Positions 27,131-39,630 of a DNA stretch of 64,000 bases are shown piece after piece. Positions within the stretch are counted from its first letter, which is position 1, and each line of letters starts with the position of its first letter. Below the pieces are notes generated by a model that made no database searches, was not told where the DNA came from, and worked only from the letters and a program-made list of their open reading frames with translations. This DNA comes from Limanda limanda (Eukaryota > Chordata > Actinopteri > Pleuronectiformes > Pleuronectidae). A program made the translations under genes and the position numbers. Location of the stretch: assembly GCF_963576545.1 (NCBI RefSeq), contig NC_083644.1, positions 29,573,729 to 29,637,728 of the forward strand, in the 5' to 3' direction.

Positions 27131-30100
27131 TTTGGAAGCAATGGTTAACATTTTGACTTTTTCATCACATATCAGCTCCAGTGTCAGAAAAGCGCTGGAA
27201 ACAGGGAGATATGCCTTTTTTTGGAAGAATTGGTTAAATTCTTGAATTTTTCATCACACATCATCCCAAATGTCACTAAACAGCTGGAAACGGGGAGATA
27301 AGCCTTTTTTGGAAGCATTGATTAAGATGTCTGACTTTTTCACCACATGTCAGCCCAAGTGTCAGAAAAGCGCTGGAAACAGGGAGATAAGCCTTTTTTG
27401 GAAGAAATGGTTAAATTCTTGAATTTTTCACCACACATCATCCCAAATGTCACTAAACAGCTGGAAACAGGGAGATAAGCCTTTTTTGGAAGCATTGGTT
27501 AACATTTTGACTTTTTCATCACATATCAGCCCAAGTGTCAGAAAAGCGCTGGAAACAGGGAGATAAGCCTTTTTTGGAAGCAATGGTTAACATTTTGAAT
27601 TTTTCATCACACATCATCCCAAATGTCACCAAACAGCTGGAAACGGGGAGATAAGCCTTTTTTGGAAGCAATGGTTACCATTTTGACTTTTTCATCACAT
27701 ATCAGCTCCAGTGTCAGAAAAGCGCTGGAAACAGGGAGATATGCCTTTTTTGGAAGAAATGGTTAAATTCTTGAATTTTTCATCACACATCATCCCAAAT
27801 GTCACTAAACAGCTGGAAACGGGGGAGATAAGCCTTTTTTGGAAGCAACGGTTAACATTCTGACTTTTTCATCACATGTCAGCCCAAGTGTCAGAAAAGC
27901 GCAGGAAACAGGGAGATAAGCCTTTTTTGGAAGACATGGTTAAATTCTTGAATTTTTCATCACACATCATCCCAAATGTCACTAAACAGCTGGAAACGGG
28001 GAGATAAGCCTTTTTTGGAAGCAATGGTTAACATTTTGACTTTTTCATCACATATCAGCCCAAGTGTCAGAAAAGCGCTGGAAACAGGGACATAAGCCTT
28101 TTTTGGAAGCAATGGTTAACATTTTGACTTTTTCATCACATATCAGCTCCAGTGTCAGAAAAGCGCTGGAAACAGGGAGATATGCCTTTTTTTGGAAGAA
28201 ATGGTTAAATTCTTGAATTTTTCATCACACATCATCCCAAATGTCACTAAACAGCTGGAAACGGGGAGATAAGCCTTTTTTGGAAGCAATGGTTAACTTT
28301 TTGAGTTTTTCATCACATATCAGCCCAAGTGTCAGAAAAGCGCTGGAAACAGGGACATAAGCCTTTTTTGGAAGCAATGGTTAACATTTTGACTTTTTCA
28401 TCACATATCAGCTCCAGTGTCAGAAAAGCGCTGGAAACAGGGAGATATGCCTTTTTTTGGAAGAATTGGTTAAATTCTTGAATTTTTCATCACACATCAT
28501 CCCAAATGTCACTAAACAGCTGGAAACGGGGAGATAAGCCTTTTTTGGAAGCATTGATTAAGATGTCTGACTTTTTCACCACATGTCAGCCCAAGTGTCA
28601 GAAAAGCGCTGGAAACAGGGAGATAAGCCTTTTTTGGAAGAAATGGTTAAATTCTTGAATTTTTCATCACACATCATCCCAAATGTCACTAAACAGCTGG
28701 AAACGGGGAGATAAGCCTTTTTTGGAAGCAATGGTTAACATTTTGACTTTTTCATCACATATCAGCCCAAGTGTCAGAAAAGCGCTGGAAACAGGGACAT
28801 AAGCCTTTTTTGGAAGAAATGGTTAACATTTTGACTTTTTCATCACATATCAGCTCCAGTGTCAGAAAAGCGCTGGAAACAGGGAGATATGCCTTTTTTT
28901 GGAAGAAATGGTTAAATTCTTGAATTTTTCATCACACATCATCCCAAATGTCACTAAACAGCTGGAAACGGGGAGATAAGCCTTTTTTGGAAGCAATGGT
29001 TAACATTTTGACTTTTTCATCACATATCAGCTCCAGTGTCAGAAAAGCGCTGGAAACAGGGAGATATGCCTTTTTTGGAAGAAATGGTTAACATTTTGAC
29101 TTTTTCATCACATATCAGCCCAAGTGTCAATAAAGCGCTGGAAACAGGGACATAAGCCTTTTTTGGAAGAAATGGTTAACATTTTGACTTTTTCATCACA
29201 TATCAGCTCCAGTGTCAGAAAAGCGCTGGAAACAGGGACATAAGCCTTTTTTGGAAGCAATGGTTAACATTTTGACTTTTTCATCACATATCAGCCCAAG
29301 TGTCAGAAAAGTGCTGGAAACAGGGAGATAAGCCTTTTTTGGAAGCAATGGTTAACATTTTGAATTTTTCATCACACATCATCCCAAATGTCACCAAACA
29401 GCTGGAAACGGGGAGATAAGCCTTTTTTGGAAGCAATGGTTAACATTTTGACTTTTTCATCACATATCAGCTCCAGTGTCAGAAAAGCGCTGGAAACAGG
29501 GAGATATGCCTTTTTTTGGAAGAAATGGTTAAATTCTTGAATTTTTCATCACACATCATCCCAAATGTCACTAAACAGCTGGAAACGGGGAGATAAGCCT
29601 TTTTTGGAAGCAATGGTTAACATTTTGACTTTTTCATCACATATCAGCTCCAGTGTCAGAAAAGCGCTGGAAACAGGGAGATATGCCTTTTTTGGAAGAA
29701 ATGGTTAAATTCTTGAATTTTTCATCACACATCATCCCAAATGTCACTAAACAGCTGGAAACGGGGAGATAAGCCTTTTTTGGATGCAATGGTTAACATT
29801 TTGACTTTTTCATCACATATCAGCCCAAGTGTCAGAAAAGCGCTGGAAACAGGGACATAAGCCTTTTTTTTGGAAGAAATGGTTAACATTTTGACTTTTT
29901 CATCACATATCAGCTCCAGTGTCAGAAAAGCGCTGGAAACAGGGAGATATGCCTTTTTTTGGAAGAAATGGTTAAATTCTTGAATTTTTCATCACACATC
30001 ATCCCAAATGTCACTAAACAGCTGGAAACGGGGAGATAAGCCTTTTTTGGAAGCAATGGTTAACTTTTTGAGTTTTTCATCACATATCAGCCCAAGTGTC

Positions 30101-30900
30101 AGAAAAGCGCTGGAAACAGGGACATAAGCCTTTTTTGGAAGCAATGGTTAACATTTTGACTTTTTCATCACATATCAGCTCCAATGTCAGAAAAGCGCTG
30201 GAAACAGGGAGATATGCCTTTTTTTGGAAGAATTGGTTAAATTCTTGAATTTTTCATCACACATCATCCCAAATGTCACTAAACAGCTGGAAACGGGGAG
30301 ATAAGCCTTTTTTGGAAGCATTGATTAAGATGTCTGACTTTTTCACCACATGTCAGCCCAAGTGTCAGAAAAGCGCTGGAAACAGGGAGATAAGCCTTTT
30401 TTGGAAGAAATGGTTAAATTCTTGAATTTTTCATCACACATCATCCCAAATGTCACTAAACAGCTGGAAACAGGGAGATAAGCCTTTTTTGGAAGCATTG
30501 GTTAACATTTTGACTTTTTCATCACATATCAGCCCAAGTGTCAGAAAAGCGCTGGAAACAGGGAGATAAGCCTTTTTTGGAAGCAATGGTTAACATTTTG
30601 AATTTTTCATCACACATCATCCCAAATGTCACCAAACAGCTGGAAACGGGGAGATAAGCCTTTTTTGGAAGCAATGGTTAACATTTTGACTTTTTCATCA
30701 CATATCAGCTCCAGTGTCAGAAAAGCGCTGGAAACAGGGAGATATGCCTTTTTTGGAAGAAATGGTTAAATTCTTGAATTTTTCATCACACATCATCCCA
30801 AATGTCACTAAACAGCTGGAAACGGGGGAGATAAGCCTTTTTTGGAAGCAACGGTTAACATTCTGACTTTTTCATCACAGGTCAGCCCAAGTGTCAGAAA
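27131..30900 (+). repeat. 6,093-bp HOR derivative, copy 4 (partial)
   Basis: Matches about 22.8-26.46 kb, first at an offset of 4,329 bp (TTTTTCACCACACATC at 27425/23096, AGATGTCT at 28561/24232) and, after one extra monomer at 29140, at 4,417 bp (GTGC at 29311/24894, eight-T run at 29864/25447). Private variants include GGTTACCATTTTG near 27,671 and CACAGGTCAGCCC near 30,877. Confidence 0.85.
29140..29227 (+). repeat. Single-monomer insertion (88 bp)
   Basis: An extra A monomer of GGACATAAGCC type with CAGCTCCAG sits between two A monomers. It is preceded by a damaged terminus, GTGTCAATAAAGCGCT, found nowhere else in my reading. It raises the offset to the paralogous copy from 4,329 to 4,417 bp. 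Runs of three or more consecutive A monomers result. Confidence 0.75.
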
Positions 30901-31320
30901 AGCGCAGGAAACAGGGAGATAAGCCTTTTTTGGAAGACATGGTTAAATTCTTGAATTTTTCATCACACATCATCCCAAATGTCACTAAACAGCTGGAAAC
31001 GGGGAGATAAGCCTTTTTTGGAAGCAATGGTTAACATTTTGACTTTTTCATCACATATCAGCTCCAGTGTCAGAAAAGCGCTGGAAACAGGGAGATGTGC
31101 CTTTTTTGGAAGAAATGGTTAAATTCTTGAAATTTTCATCACACATCATCCCAAATGTCACTAAACAGCTGGAAACGGGGAGATAAGCCTTTTTTGGAAC
31201 AATGGTTAACATTTTGACTTTTTCATCACATATCAGCCCCAGTGTCAGAAAAGCGCAGGAAACAGGGACATAAGCCTTTTTTGGAAGAAATGGTTAACAT
31301 TTTGACTTTTTCATCACATA

Positions 31321-31760
31321 TCAGCTCCAGTGTCAGAAAAGCGCTGGAAACAGGGAGATATGCCTTTTTTGGAAGAAATGGTTAAATTCTTGAATTTTTC
31401 ATATCACATCATCCCAAATGTCACTAAACAGCTGGAAACGGGGAGATAAGCCTTTTTTGGAAGCAATGGTTAACATACTGACTTTTTCATCACATGTCAG
31501 CCCAAGTGTCAGAAAAGCGCAGGAAACAGGGAGATAAGCCTTTTTTGGAAGAAATGGTTAAATTCTTGAATTTTTCATCACACATCATCCCAAATGTCAC
31601 TAAACAGCTGGAAACGGGGAGATAAGCCTTTTTTGGAAGCAATGGTTAACATTTTGACTTTTTCATCACATATCAGCCCAAGTGTCAGAAAAGCGCTGGA
31701 AACAGGGACATAAGCCTTTTTTGGAAGCAATGGTTAATATTTTGACTTTTTCATCACATA
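31321..31760 (+). repeat. 440-bp tandem unit, copy 1 (5 monomers)
   Basis: AACATACTGAC is at 31473 and 31913, and TCAGCTCCAGTGTCAG at 31321, 31761 and 32201, giving an exact 440-bp period over two full units and part of a third. Copy 1 has CATATCACATCATCC where copy 2 has CATCACACATCATCC. Five monomers make an odd unit, so it contains an A-A step. Confidence 0.88.
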
Positions 31761-32200
31761 TCAGCTCCAGTGTCAGAAAAGCGCTGGAAACAGGGAGATA
31801 TGCCTTTTTTGGAAGAAATGGTTAAATTCTTGAATTTTTCATCACACATCATCCCAAATGTCACTAAACAGCTGGAAACGGGGAGATAAGCCTTTTTTGG
31901 AAGCAATGGTTAACATACTGACTTTTTCATCACATGTCAGCCCAAGTGTCAGAAAAGCGCAGGAAACAGGGAGATAAGCCTTTTTTGGAAGAAATGGTTA
32001 AATTCTTGAATTTTTCATCACACATCATCCCAAATGTCACTAAACAGCTGGAAACGGGGAGATAAGCCTTTTTTGGAAGCAATGGTTAACATTTTGACTT
32101 TTTCATCACATATCAGCCCAAGTGTCAGAAAAGCGCTGGAAACAGGGACATAAGCCTTTTTTGGAAGCAATGGTTAATATTTTGACTTTTTCATCACATA
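31761..32200 (+). repeat. 440-bp tandem unit, copy 2
   Basis: Second unit, carrying GGTTAATATT at its end (32172) as copy 1 does (31732). After 32200 a third partial unit starts but departs at TTGAATTTTTTATCACAC, CACTTAACAGC and GGAAAAGGGG. Confidence 0.88.
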
Positions 32201-33300
32201 TCAGCTCCAGTGTCAGAAAAGCGCTGGAAACAGGGAGATATGCCTTTTTTGGAAGAAATGGTTAAATTCTTGAATTTTTTATCACACATCATCCCAAATG
32301 TCACTTAACAGCTGGAAAAGGGGAGATAAGCCTTTTTTGGAAGCAATGGTTAACATTTTGACTTTTTCATCACATATCAGCCCAAGTGTCAGAAAAGCGC
32401 TGGAAACAGGGACATATGCCTTTTTTGGAAGAAATGGTTAACATTTTGACTTTTTCACCACATGTCAGCCCAAGTGTCAGAAAAGCGCTGGAAACAGGGA
32501 GATAAGCCTTTTTTGGAAGAAATGGTTAAATTCTTGAATTTTTCATCACACATCATCCCAAATGTCACTAAACAGCTGGAAACGGGGAGATAAGCCTTTT
32601 GTGGAAGCAATGGTTAACATTTTGACTTTTTCATCACATATCAGCTCCAGTGTCAGAAAAGCGCTGGAAACAGGGAGATATGCCTTTTTTGGAAGAAATG
32701 GTTAAATTCTTGAATTTTTCATCACACATCATCCCAAATGTCACTAAACAGCTGGAAACGGGGGAGATAAGCCTTTTTTGGAAGCAATGGTTAACATTCT
32801 GACTTTTTCATCACATGTCAGCCCAAGTGTCAGAAAAGCGCAGGAAACAGGGAGATAAGCCTTTTTTGGAAGAAATGGTTAAATTCTTGAATTTTTCATC
32901 ACACATCATCCCAAATGTCACTAAACAGCTGGAAACGGGGAGATAAGCCTTTTTTGGAAGCAATGGTTAACATTTTGACTTTTTCATCACATATCAGCCC
33001 AAGTGTCAGAAAAGCGCTGGAAACAGGGACATAAGCCTTTTTTGGAAGAAATGTTTAACATTTTGACTTTTTCATCACATATCAGCTCCAGTGTCAGAAA
33101 AGCGCTGGAAACAGGGAGATATGCCTTTTTTTGGAAGAAATGGTTAAATTCTTGAATTTTTCATCACACATCATCCCAAATGTCACTAAACAGCTGGAAA
33201 CGGGGACATAAGCCTTTTTTGGAAGCAATGGTTAACATTTTGACTTTTTCATCACATTTTAGCTCCAGTGTCAGAAAAGCGCTGGAAACAGGGACATAAG
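32201..33300 (+). repeat. Mixed AB/AAB satellite segment
   Basis: About twelve monomers with diagnostic variants CCTTTTGTGGAAGC (about 32595), GAAATGTTTAACATT (about 33048) and CACATTTTAGCTCC (33253). All three are also found in the 38-40.2 kb copy. No gene-like or unique sequence is present. Confidence 0.8.
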
Positions 33301-34201
33301 CCTTTTTTGGAAGCAATGGTTAACATTTTGACTTTTTCATCACATATCAGCTCCAGTGTCAGAAAAGCGCTGGAAACAGGGAGATATGCCTTTTTTTGGA
33401 AGAATTGGTTAAATTCTTGAATTTTTCATCACACATCATCCCAAATGTCACTAAACAGCTGGAAACGGGGAGATAAGCCTTTTTTGGAAGCATTGATTAA
33501 GATGTCTGACTTTTTCACCACATGTCAGCCCAAGTGTCAGAAAAGCGCTGGAAACAGGGAGATAAGCCTTTTTTGGAAGCAATGGTTAACATTTTGAATT
33601 TTTCATCACACATCATCCCAAATGTCACCAAACAGCTGGAAACGGGGAGATAAGCCTTTTTTGGAAGCAATGGTTAACATTTTGACTTTTTCATCACATA
33701 TCAGCTCCAGTGTCAGAAAAGCGCTGGAAACAGGGAGATATGCCTTTTTTGGAAGAAATGGTTAAATTCTTGAATTTTTCATCACACATCATCCCAAATG
33801 TCACTAAACAGCTGGAAACGGGGGAGATAAGCCTTTTTTGGAAGCAATGGTTAACATTCTGACTTTTTCATCACATGTCAGCCCAAGTGTCAGAAAAGCG
33901 CAGGAAACAGGGAGATAAGCCTTTTTTGGAAGACATGGTTAAATTCTTGAATTTTTCATCACACATCATCCCAAATGTCACTAAACAGCTGGAAACGGGG
34001 AGATAAGCCTTTTTTGGAAGCAATGGTTAACATTTTGACTTTTTCATCACATATCAGCCCAAGTGTCAGAAAAGCGCTGGAAACAGGGAGATATGCCTTT
34101 TTTTGGAAGAAATGGTTAAATTCTTGAATTTTTCATCACACATCATCCCAAATGTCACTAAACAGCTGGAAACGGGGAGATAAGCCTTTTTTGGAAGCAA
34201 T

Positions 34202-35437
34202 GGTTAACTTTTTGAGTTTTTCATCACATATCAGCCCAAGTGTCAGAAAAGCGCTGGAAACAGGGACATAAGCCTTTTTTGGAAGCAATGGTTAACATTT
34301 TGACTTTTTCATCACATATCAGCTCCAGTGTCAGAAAAGCGCTGGAAACAGGGAGATATGCCTTTTTTTGGAAGAATTGGTTAAATTCTTGAATTTTTCA
34401 TCACACATCATCCCAAATGTCACTAAACAGCTGGAAACGGGGAGATAAGCCTTTTTTGGAAGCATTGATTAAGATATCTGACTTTTTCACCACATGTCAG
34501 CCCAAGTGTCAGAAAAGCGCTGGAAACAGGGAGATAAGCCTTTTTTGGAAGAAATGGTTCAATTCTTGAATTTTTCATCACACATCATCCCAAATGTCAC
34601 TAAACAGCTGGAAACAGGGAGATAAGCCTTTTTTGGAAGCATTGGTTAACATTTTGACTTTTTCATCACATATCAGCCCAAGTGTCAGAAATGCGCTGGA
34701 AACAGGGAGATAAGCCTTTTTTGGAAGCAATGGTTAACATTTTGAATTTTTCATCACACATCATCCCAAATGTCACCAAACAGCTGGAAACGGGGAGATA
34801 AGCCTTTTTTGGAAGCAATGGTTAACATTATGACTTTTTCATCACATATCAGCTCCAGTGTCAGAAAAGCGCTGGAAACAGGGAGATATGCCTTTTTTGG
34901 AAGAAATGGTTAAATTCTTGAATTTTTCATCACACATCATCCCAAATGTCACTAAACAGCTGGAAACGGGGGAGATAAGCCTTTTTTGGAAGCAACGGTT
35001 AACATTCTGACTTTTTCATCACATGTCAGCCCAAGTGTCAGAAAAGCGCAGGAAACAGGGAGATAAGCCTTTTTTGGAAGACATGGTTAAATTCTTGAAT
35101 TTTTCATCACACATCATCCCAAATGTCACTAAACAGCTGGAAACGGGGAGATAAGCCTTTTTTGGAAGCAATGGTTAACATTTTGACTTTTTCATCACAT
35201 ATCAGCCCAAGTGTCAGAAAAGCGCTGGAAACAGGGACATAAGCCTTTTTTGGAAGCAATGGTTAACATTTTGACTTTTTCATCACATATCAGCTCCAGT
35301 GTCAGAAAAGCGCTGGAAACAGGGAGATATGCCTTTTTTTGGAAGAAATGGTTAAATTCTTGAATTTTTCATCACACATCATCCCAAATGTCACTAAACA
35401 GCTGGAAACGGGGAGATAAGCCTTTTTTGGAAGCAAT
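34202..35437 (+). repeat. 1,236-bp tandem unit (14 monomers), copy 1
   Basis: GGTTAACTTTTTGAG at 34202 and 35438, and GGGGGAGATAAG with the preceding C at 34967 and 36203, give a period of exactly 1,236 bp. GATATCTGAC at 34473 corresponds to GATGTCTGAC at 35709. The previous unit (33.5-34.5 kb) is shorter by three monomers (offset 972 bp). Confidence 0.85.
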
Positions 35438-36673
35438 GGTTAACTTTTTGAGTTTTTCATCACATATCAGCCCAAGTGTCAGAAAAGCGCTGGAAACAGG
35501 GACATAAGCCTTTTTTGGAAGCAATGGTTAACATTTTGACTTTTTCATCACATATCAGCTCCAGTGTCAGAAAAGCGCTGGAAACAGGGAGATATGCCTT
35601 TTTTTGGAAGAATTGGTTAAATTCTTGAATTTTTCATCACACATCATCCCAAATGTCACTAAACAGCTGGAAACGGGGAGATAAGCCTTTTTTGGAAGCA
35701 TTGATTAAGATGTCTGACTTTTTCACCACATGTCAGCCCAAGTGTCAGAAAAGCGCTGGAAACAGGGAGATAAGCCTTTTTTGGAAGAAATGGTTAAATT
35801 CTTGAATTTTTCATCACACATCATCCCAAATGTCACTAAACAGCTGGAAACAGGGAGATAAGCCTTTTTTGGAAGCATTGGTTAACATTTTGACTTTTTC
35901 ATCACATATCAGCCCAAGTGTCAGAAAAGCGCTGGAAACAGGGAGATAAGCCTTTTTTGGAAGCAATGGTTAACATTTTGAATTTTTCATCACACATCAT
36001 CCCAAATGTCACCAAACAGCTGGAAACGGGGAGATAAGCCTTTTTTGGAAGCAATGGTTAACATTTTGACTTTTTCATCACATATCAGCTCCAGTGTCAG
36101 AAAAGCGCTGGAAACAGGGAGATATGCCTTTTTTGGAAGAAATGGTTAAATTCTTGAATTTTTCATCACACATCATCCCAAATGTCACTAAACAGCTGGA
36201 AACGGGGGAGATAAGCCTTTTTTGGAAGCAACGGTTAACATTCTGACTTTTTCATCACATGTCAGCCCAAGTGTCAGAAAAGCGCAGGAAACAGGGAGAT
36301 AAGCCTTTTTTGGAAGACATGGTTAAATTCTTGAATTTTTCATCACACATCATCCCAAATGTCACTAAACAGCTGGAAACGGGGAGATAAGCCTTTTTTG
36401 GAAGCAATGGTTAACATTTTGACTTTTTCATCACATATCAGCCCAAGTGTCAGAAAAGCGCTGGAAACAGGGACATAAGCCTTTTTTGGAAGCAATGGTT
36501 AACATTTTGACTTTTTCATCACATATCAGCTCCAGTGTCAGAAAAGCGCTGGAAACAGGGAGATATGCCTTTTTTTGGAAGAAATGGTTAAATTCTTGAA
36601 TTTTTCATCACACATCATCCCAAATGTCACTAAACAGCTGGAAACGGGGAGATAAGCCTTTTTTGGAAGCAAT
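35438..36673 (+). repeat. 1,236-bp tandem unit (14 monomers), copy 2
   Basis: Second unit with the same order of rare monomers: GGTTAACTTTTTGAG, GAATTGGTTAAATTC, GATGTCTGAC, GGAAGCATTGGTTAACATT and GCAACGGTTAACATTCTGAC. At its end the next unit has TTAACATTTTGAC instead of TTAACTTTTTGAG, and GGACATGAGCC follows at about 36,736. Confidence 0.82.
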
Positions 36674-37199
36674 GGTTAACATTTTGACTTTTTCATCACA
36701 TATCAGCTCCAGTGTCAGAAAAGCGCTGGAAACAGGGACATGAGCCTTTTTTGGAAGAAATGGTTAACATTTTGACTTTTTCATCACATATCAGCTCCAG
36801 TGTCAGAAAAGCGCTGGAAACAGGGAGATATGCCTTTTTTTGGAAGAAATGGTTAAATTCTTGAATTTTTCATCACACATCATCCCAAATGTCACTAAAC
36901 AGCTGGAAACGGGGAGATAAGCCTTTTTTGGAAGCAATGGTTAACATTTTGACTTTTTCATCACATATCAGCTCCAGTGTCAGAAAAGCGCTGGAAACAG
37001 GGAGATGTGCCTTTTTTGGAAGAAATGGTTAAATTCTTGAAATTTTCATCACACATCATCCCAAATGTCACTAAACAGCTGGAAACGGGGAGATAAGCCT
37101 TTTTTGGAAGCAATGGTTAACATTTTGACTTTTTCATCACATATCAGCCCCAGTGTCAGAAAAGCGCAGGAAACAGGGACATAAGCCTTTTTTGGAAGA

Positions 37200-38518
37200 A
37201 ATGGTTAACATTTTGACTTTTTCATCACATATCAGCTCCAGTGTCAGAAAAGCGCTGGAAACAGGGAGATATGCCTTTTTTGGAAGAAATGGTTAAATTC
37301 TTGAATTTTTCATCACACATCATCCCAAATGTCACTAAACAGCTGGAAACGGGGAGATAAGCCTTTTTGGAAGCAATGGTTAACATACTGACTTTTTCAT
37401 CACATGTCAGCCCAAGTGTCAGAAAAGCGCAGGAAACAGGGAGATAAGCCTTTTTTGGAAGAAATGGTTAAATTCTTGAATTTTTCATCACACATCATCC
37501 CAAATGTCACTAAACAGCTGGAAACGGGGAGATAAGCCTTTTTTGGAAGCAATGGTTAACATTTTGACTTTTTCATCACATATCAGCCCAAGTGTCAGAA
37601 AAGCGCTGGAAACAGGGACATAAGCCTTTTTTGGAAGCAATGGTTAATATTTTGACTTTTTCATCACATATCAGCTCCAGTGTCAGAAAAGCGCTGGAAA
37701 CAGGGAGATATGCCTTTTTTGGAAGAAATGGTTAAATTCTTGAATTTTTTATCACACATCATCCCAAATGTCACTTAACAGCTGGAAAAGGGGAGATAAG
37801 CCTTTTTTGGAAGCAATGGTTAACATTTTGACTTTTTCATCACATATCAGCCCAAGTGTCAGAAAAGCGCTGGAAACAGGGACATAAGCCTTTTTTGGAA
37901 GAAATGGTTAACATTTTGACTTTTTCACCACATGTCAGCCCAAGTGTCAGAAAAGCGCTGGAAACAGGGAGATAAGCCTTTTTTGGAAGAAATGGTTAAA
38001 TTCTTGAATTTTTCATCACACATCATCCCAAATGTCACTAAACAGCTGGAAACGGGGAGATAAGCCTTTTGTGGAAGCAATGGTTAACATTTTGACTTTT
38101 TCATCACATATCAGCCCAAGTGTCAGAAAAGTGCTGGAAACAGGGAGATAAGCCTTTTTTGGAAGCAATGGTTAACATTTTGAATTTTTCATCACACATC
38201 ATCCCAAATGTCACTAAACAGCTGGAAACGGGGAGATAAGCCTTTTTTGGAAGCAATGGTTAACATTTTGACTTTTCATCACATATCAGCTCCAGTGTCA
38301 GAAAAGCGCTGGAAACAGGGACATGAGCCTTTTTTGGAAGAAATGGTTAACATTTTGACTTTTTCATCACATATCAGCTCCAGTGTCAGAAAAGCGCTGG
38401 AAACAGGGAGATATGCCTTTTTTTGGAAGAAATGGTTAAATTCTTGAATTTTTCATCACACATCATCCCAAATGTCACTAAACAGCTGGAAACGGGGAGA
38501 TAAGCCTTTTTTGGAAGC
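37200..38518 (+). repeat. 1,319-bp tandem duplication, left copy (15 monomers)
   Basis: AACATACTGAC (37383/38702), TGGTTAATATT (37641/38960), TTGAATTTTTTATCACAC (37740/39059) and CCTTTTGTGGAAGC (38065/39384) all recur 1,319 bp apart. A one-base loss (GACTTTTCATC near 38,271) opens a 79-codon frame at 38208-38447 that is not a gene. Confidence 0.85.
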
Positions 38519-39630
38519 AATGGTTAACATTTTGACTTTTTCATCACATATCAGCTCCAGTGTCAGAAAAGCGCTGGAAACAGGGAGATATGCCTTTTTT
38601 GGAAGAAATGGTTAAATTCTTGAATTTTTCATCACACATCATCCCAAATGTCACTAAACAGCTGGAAACGGGGAGATAAGCCTTTTTGGAAGCAATGGTT
38701 AACATACTGACTTTTTCATCACATGTCAGCCCAAGTGTCAGAAAAGCGCAGGAAACAGGGAGATAAGCCTTTTTTGGAAGAAATGGTTAAATTCTTGAAT
38801 TTTTCATCACACATCATCCCAAATGTCACTAAACAGCTGGAAACGGGGAGATAAGCCTTTTTTGGAAGCAATGGTTAACATTTTGACTTTTTCATCACAT
38901 ATCAGCCCAAGTGTCAGAAAAGCGCTGGAAACAGGGACATAAGCCTTTTTTGGAAGCAATGGTTAATATTTTGACTTTTTCATCACATATCAGCTCCAGT
39001 GTCAGAAAATCGCTGGAAACAGGGAGATATGCCTTTTTTGGAAGAAATGGTTAAATTCTTGAATTTTTTATCACACATCATCCCAAATGTCACTTAACAG
39101 CTGGAAAAGGGGAGATAAGCCTTTTTTGGAAGCAATGGTTAACATTTTGACTTTTTCATCACATATCAGCCCAAGTGTCAGAAAAGCGCTGGAAACAGGG
39201 ACATAAGCCTTTTTTGGAAGAAATGGTTAACATTTTGACTTTTTCACCACATGTCAGCCCAAGTGTCAGAAAAGCGCTGGAAACAGGGAGATAAGCCTTT
39301 TTTGGAAGAAATGGTTAAATTCTTGAATTTTTCATCACACATCATCCCAAATGTCACTAAACAGCTGGAAACGGGGAGATAAGCCTTTTGTGGAAGCAAT
39401 GGTTAACATTTTGACTTTTTCATCACATATCAGCCCAAGTGTCAGAAAAGTGCTGGAAACAGGGAGATAAGCCTTTTTTGGAAGCAATGGTTAACATTTT
39501 GAATTTTTCATCACACATCATCCCAAATGTCACCAAACAGCTGGAAACGGGGAGATAAGCCTTTTTTGGGAGCAATGGTTAACATTTTGACTTTTTCATC
39601 ACATATCAGCTCCAGTGTCAGAAAAGCGCT
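38519..39630 (+). repeat. 1,319-bp tandem duplication, right copy
   Basis: Follows the left copy to about 39.63 kb, then continues as the 33-34 kb type. GGACATGAGCC at about 38,319 also occurs at 36,736, an offset of 1,583 bp. The three-monomer block with GAGATGTGCC (37.0-37.26 kb) was therefore lost, or never gained, here. Confidence 0.8.

Larger units (their letters stand above)
30940..36850 (+). repeat. 5.9-kb segmental duplication, left copy
   Basis: GAGATGTGCC (31092), TTCTTGAAATTTTC (about 31124), AACATACTGAC (31473) and GGTTAATATT (31732) all recur 5,910 bp downstream. The left copy contains a tandem 440-bp doubling absent from the right copy, and a tandem 1,236-bp repeat at about 34.2-36.2 kb. 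A one-base loss, GGAACAATGG, lies near 31,196. Confidence 0.8.
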
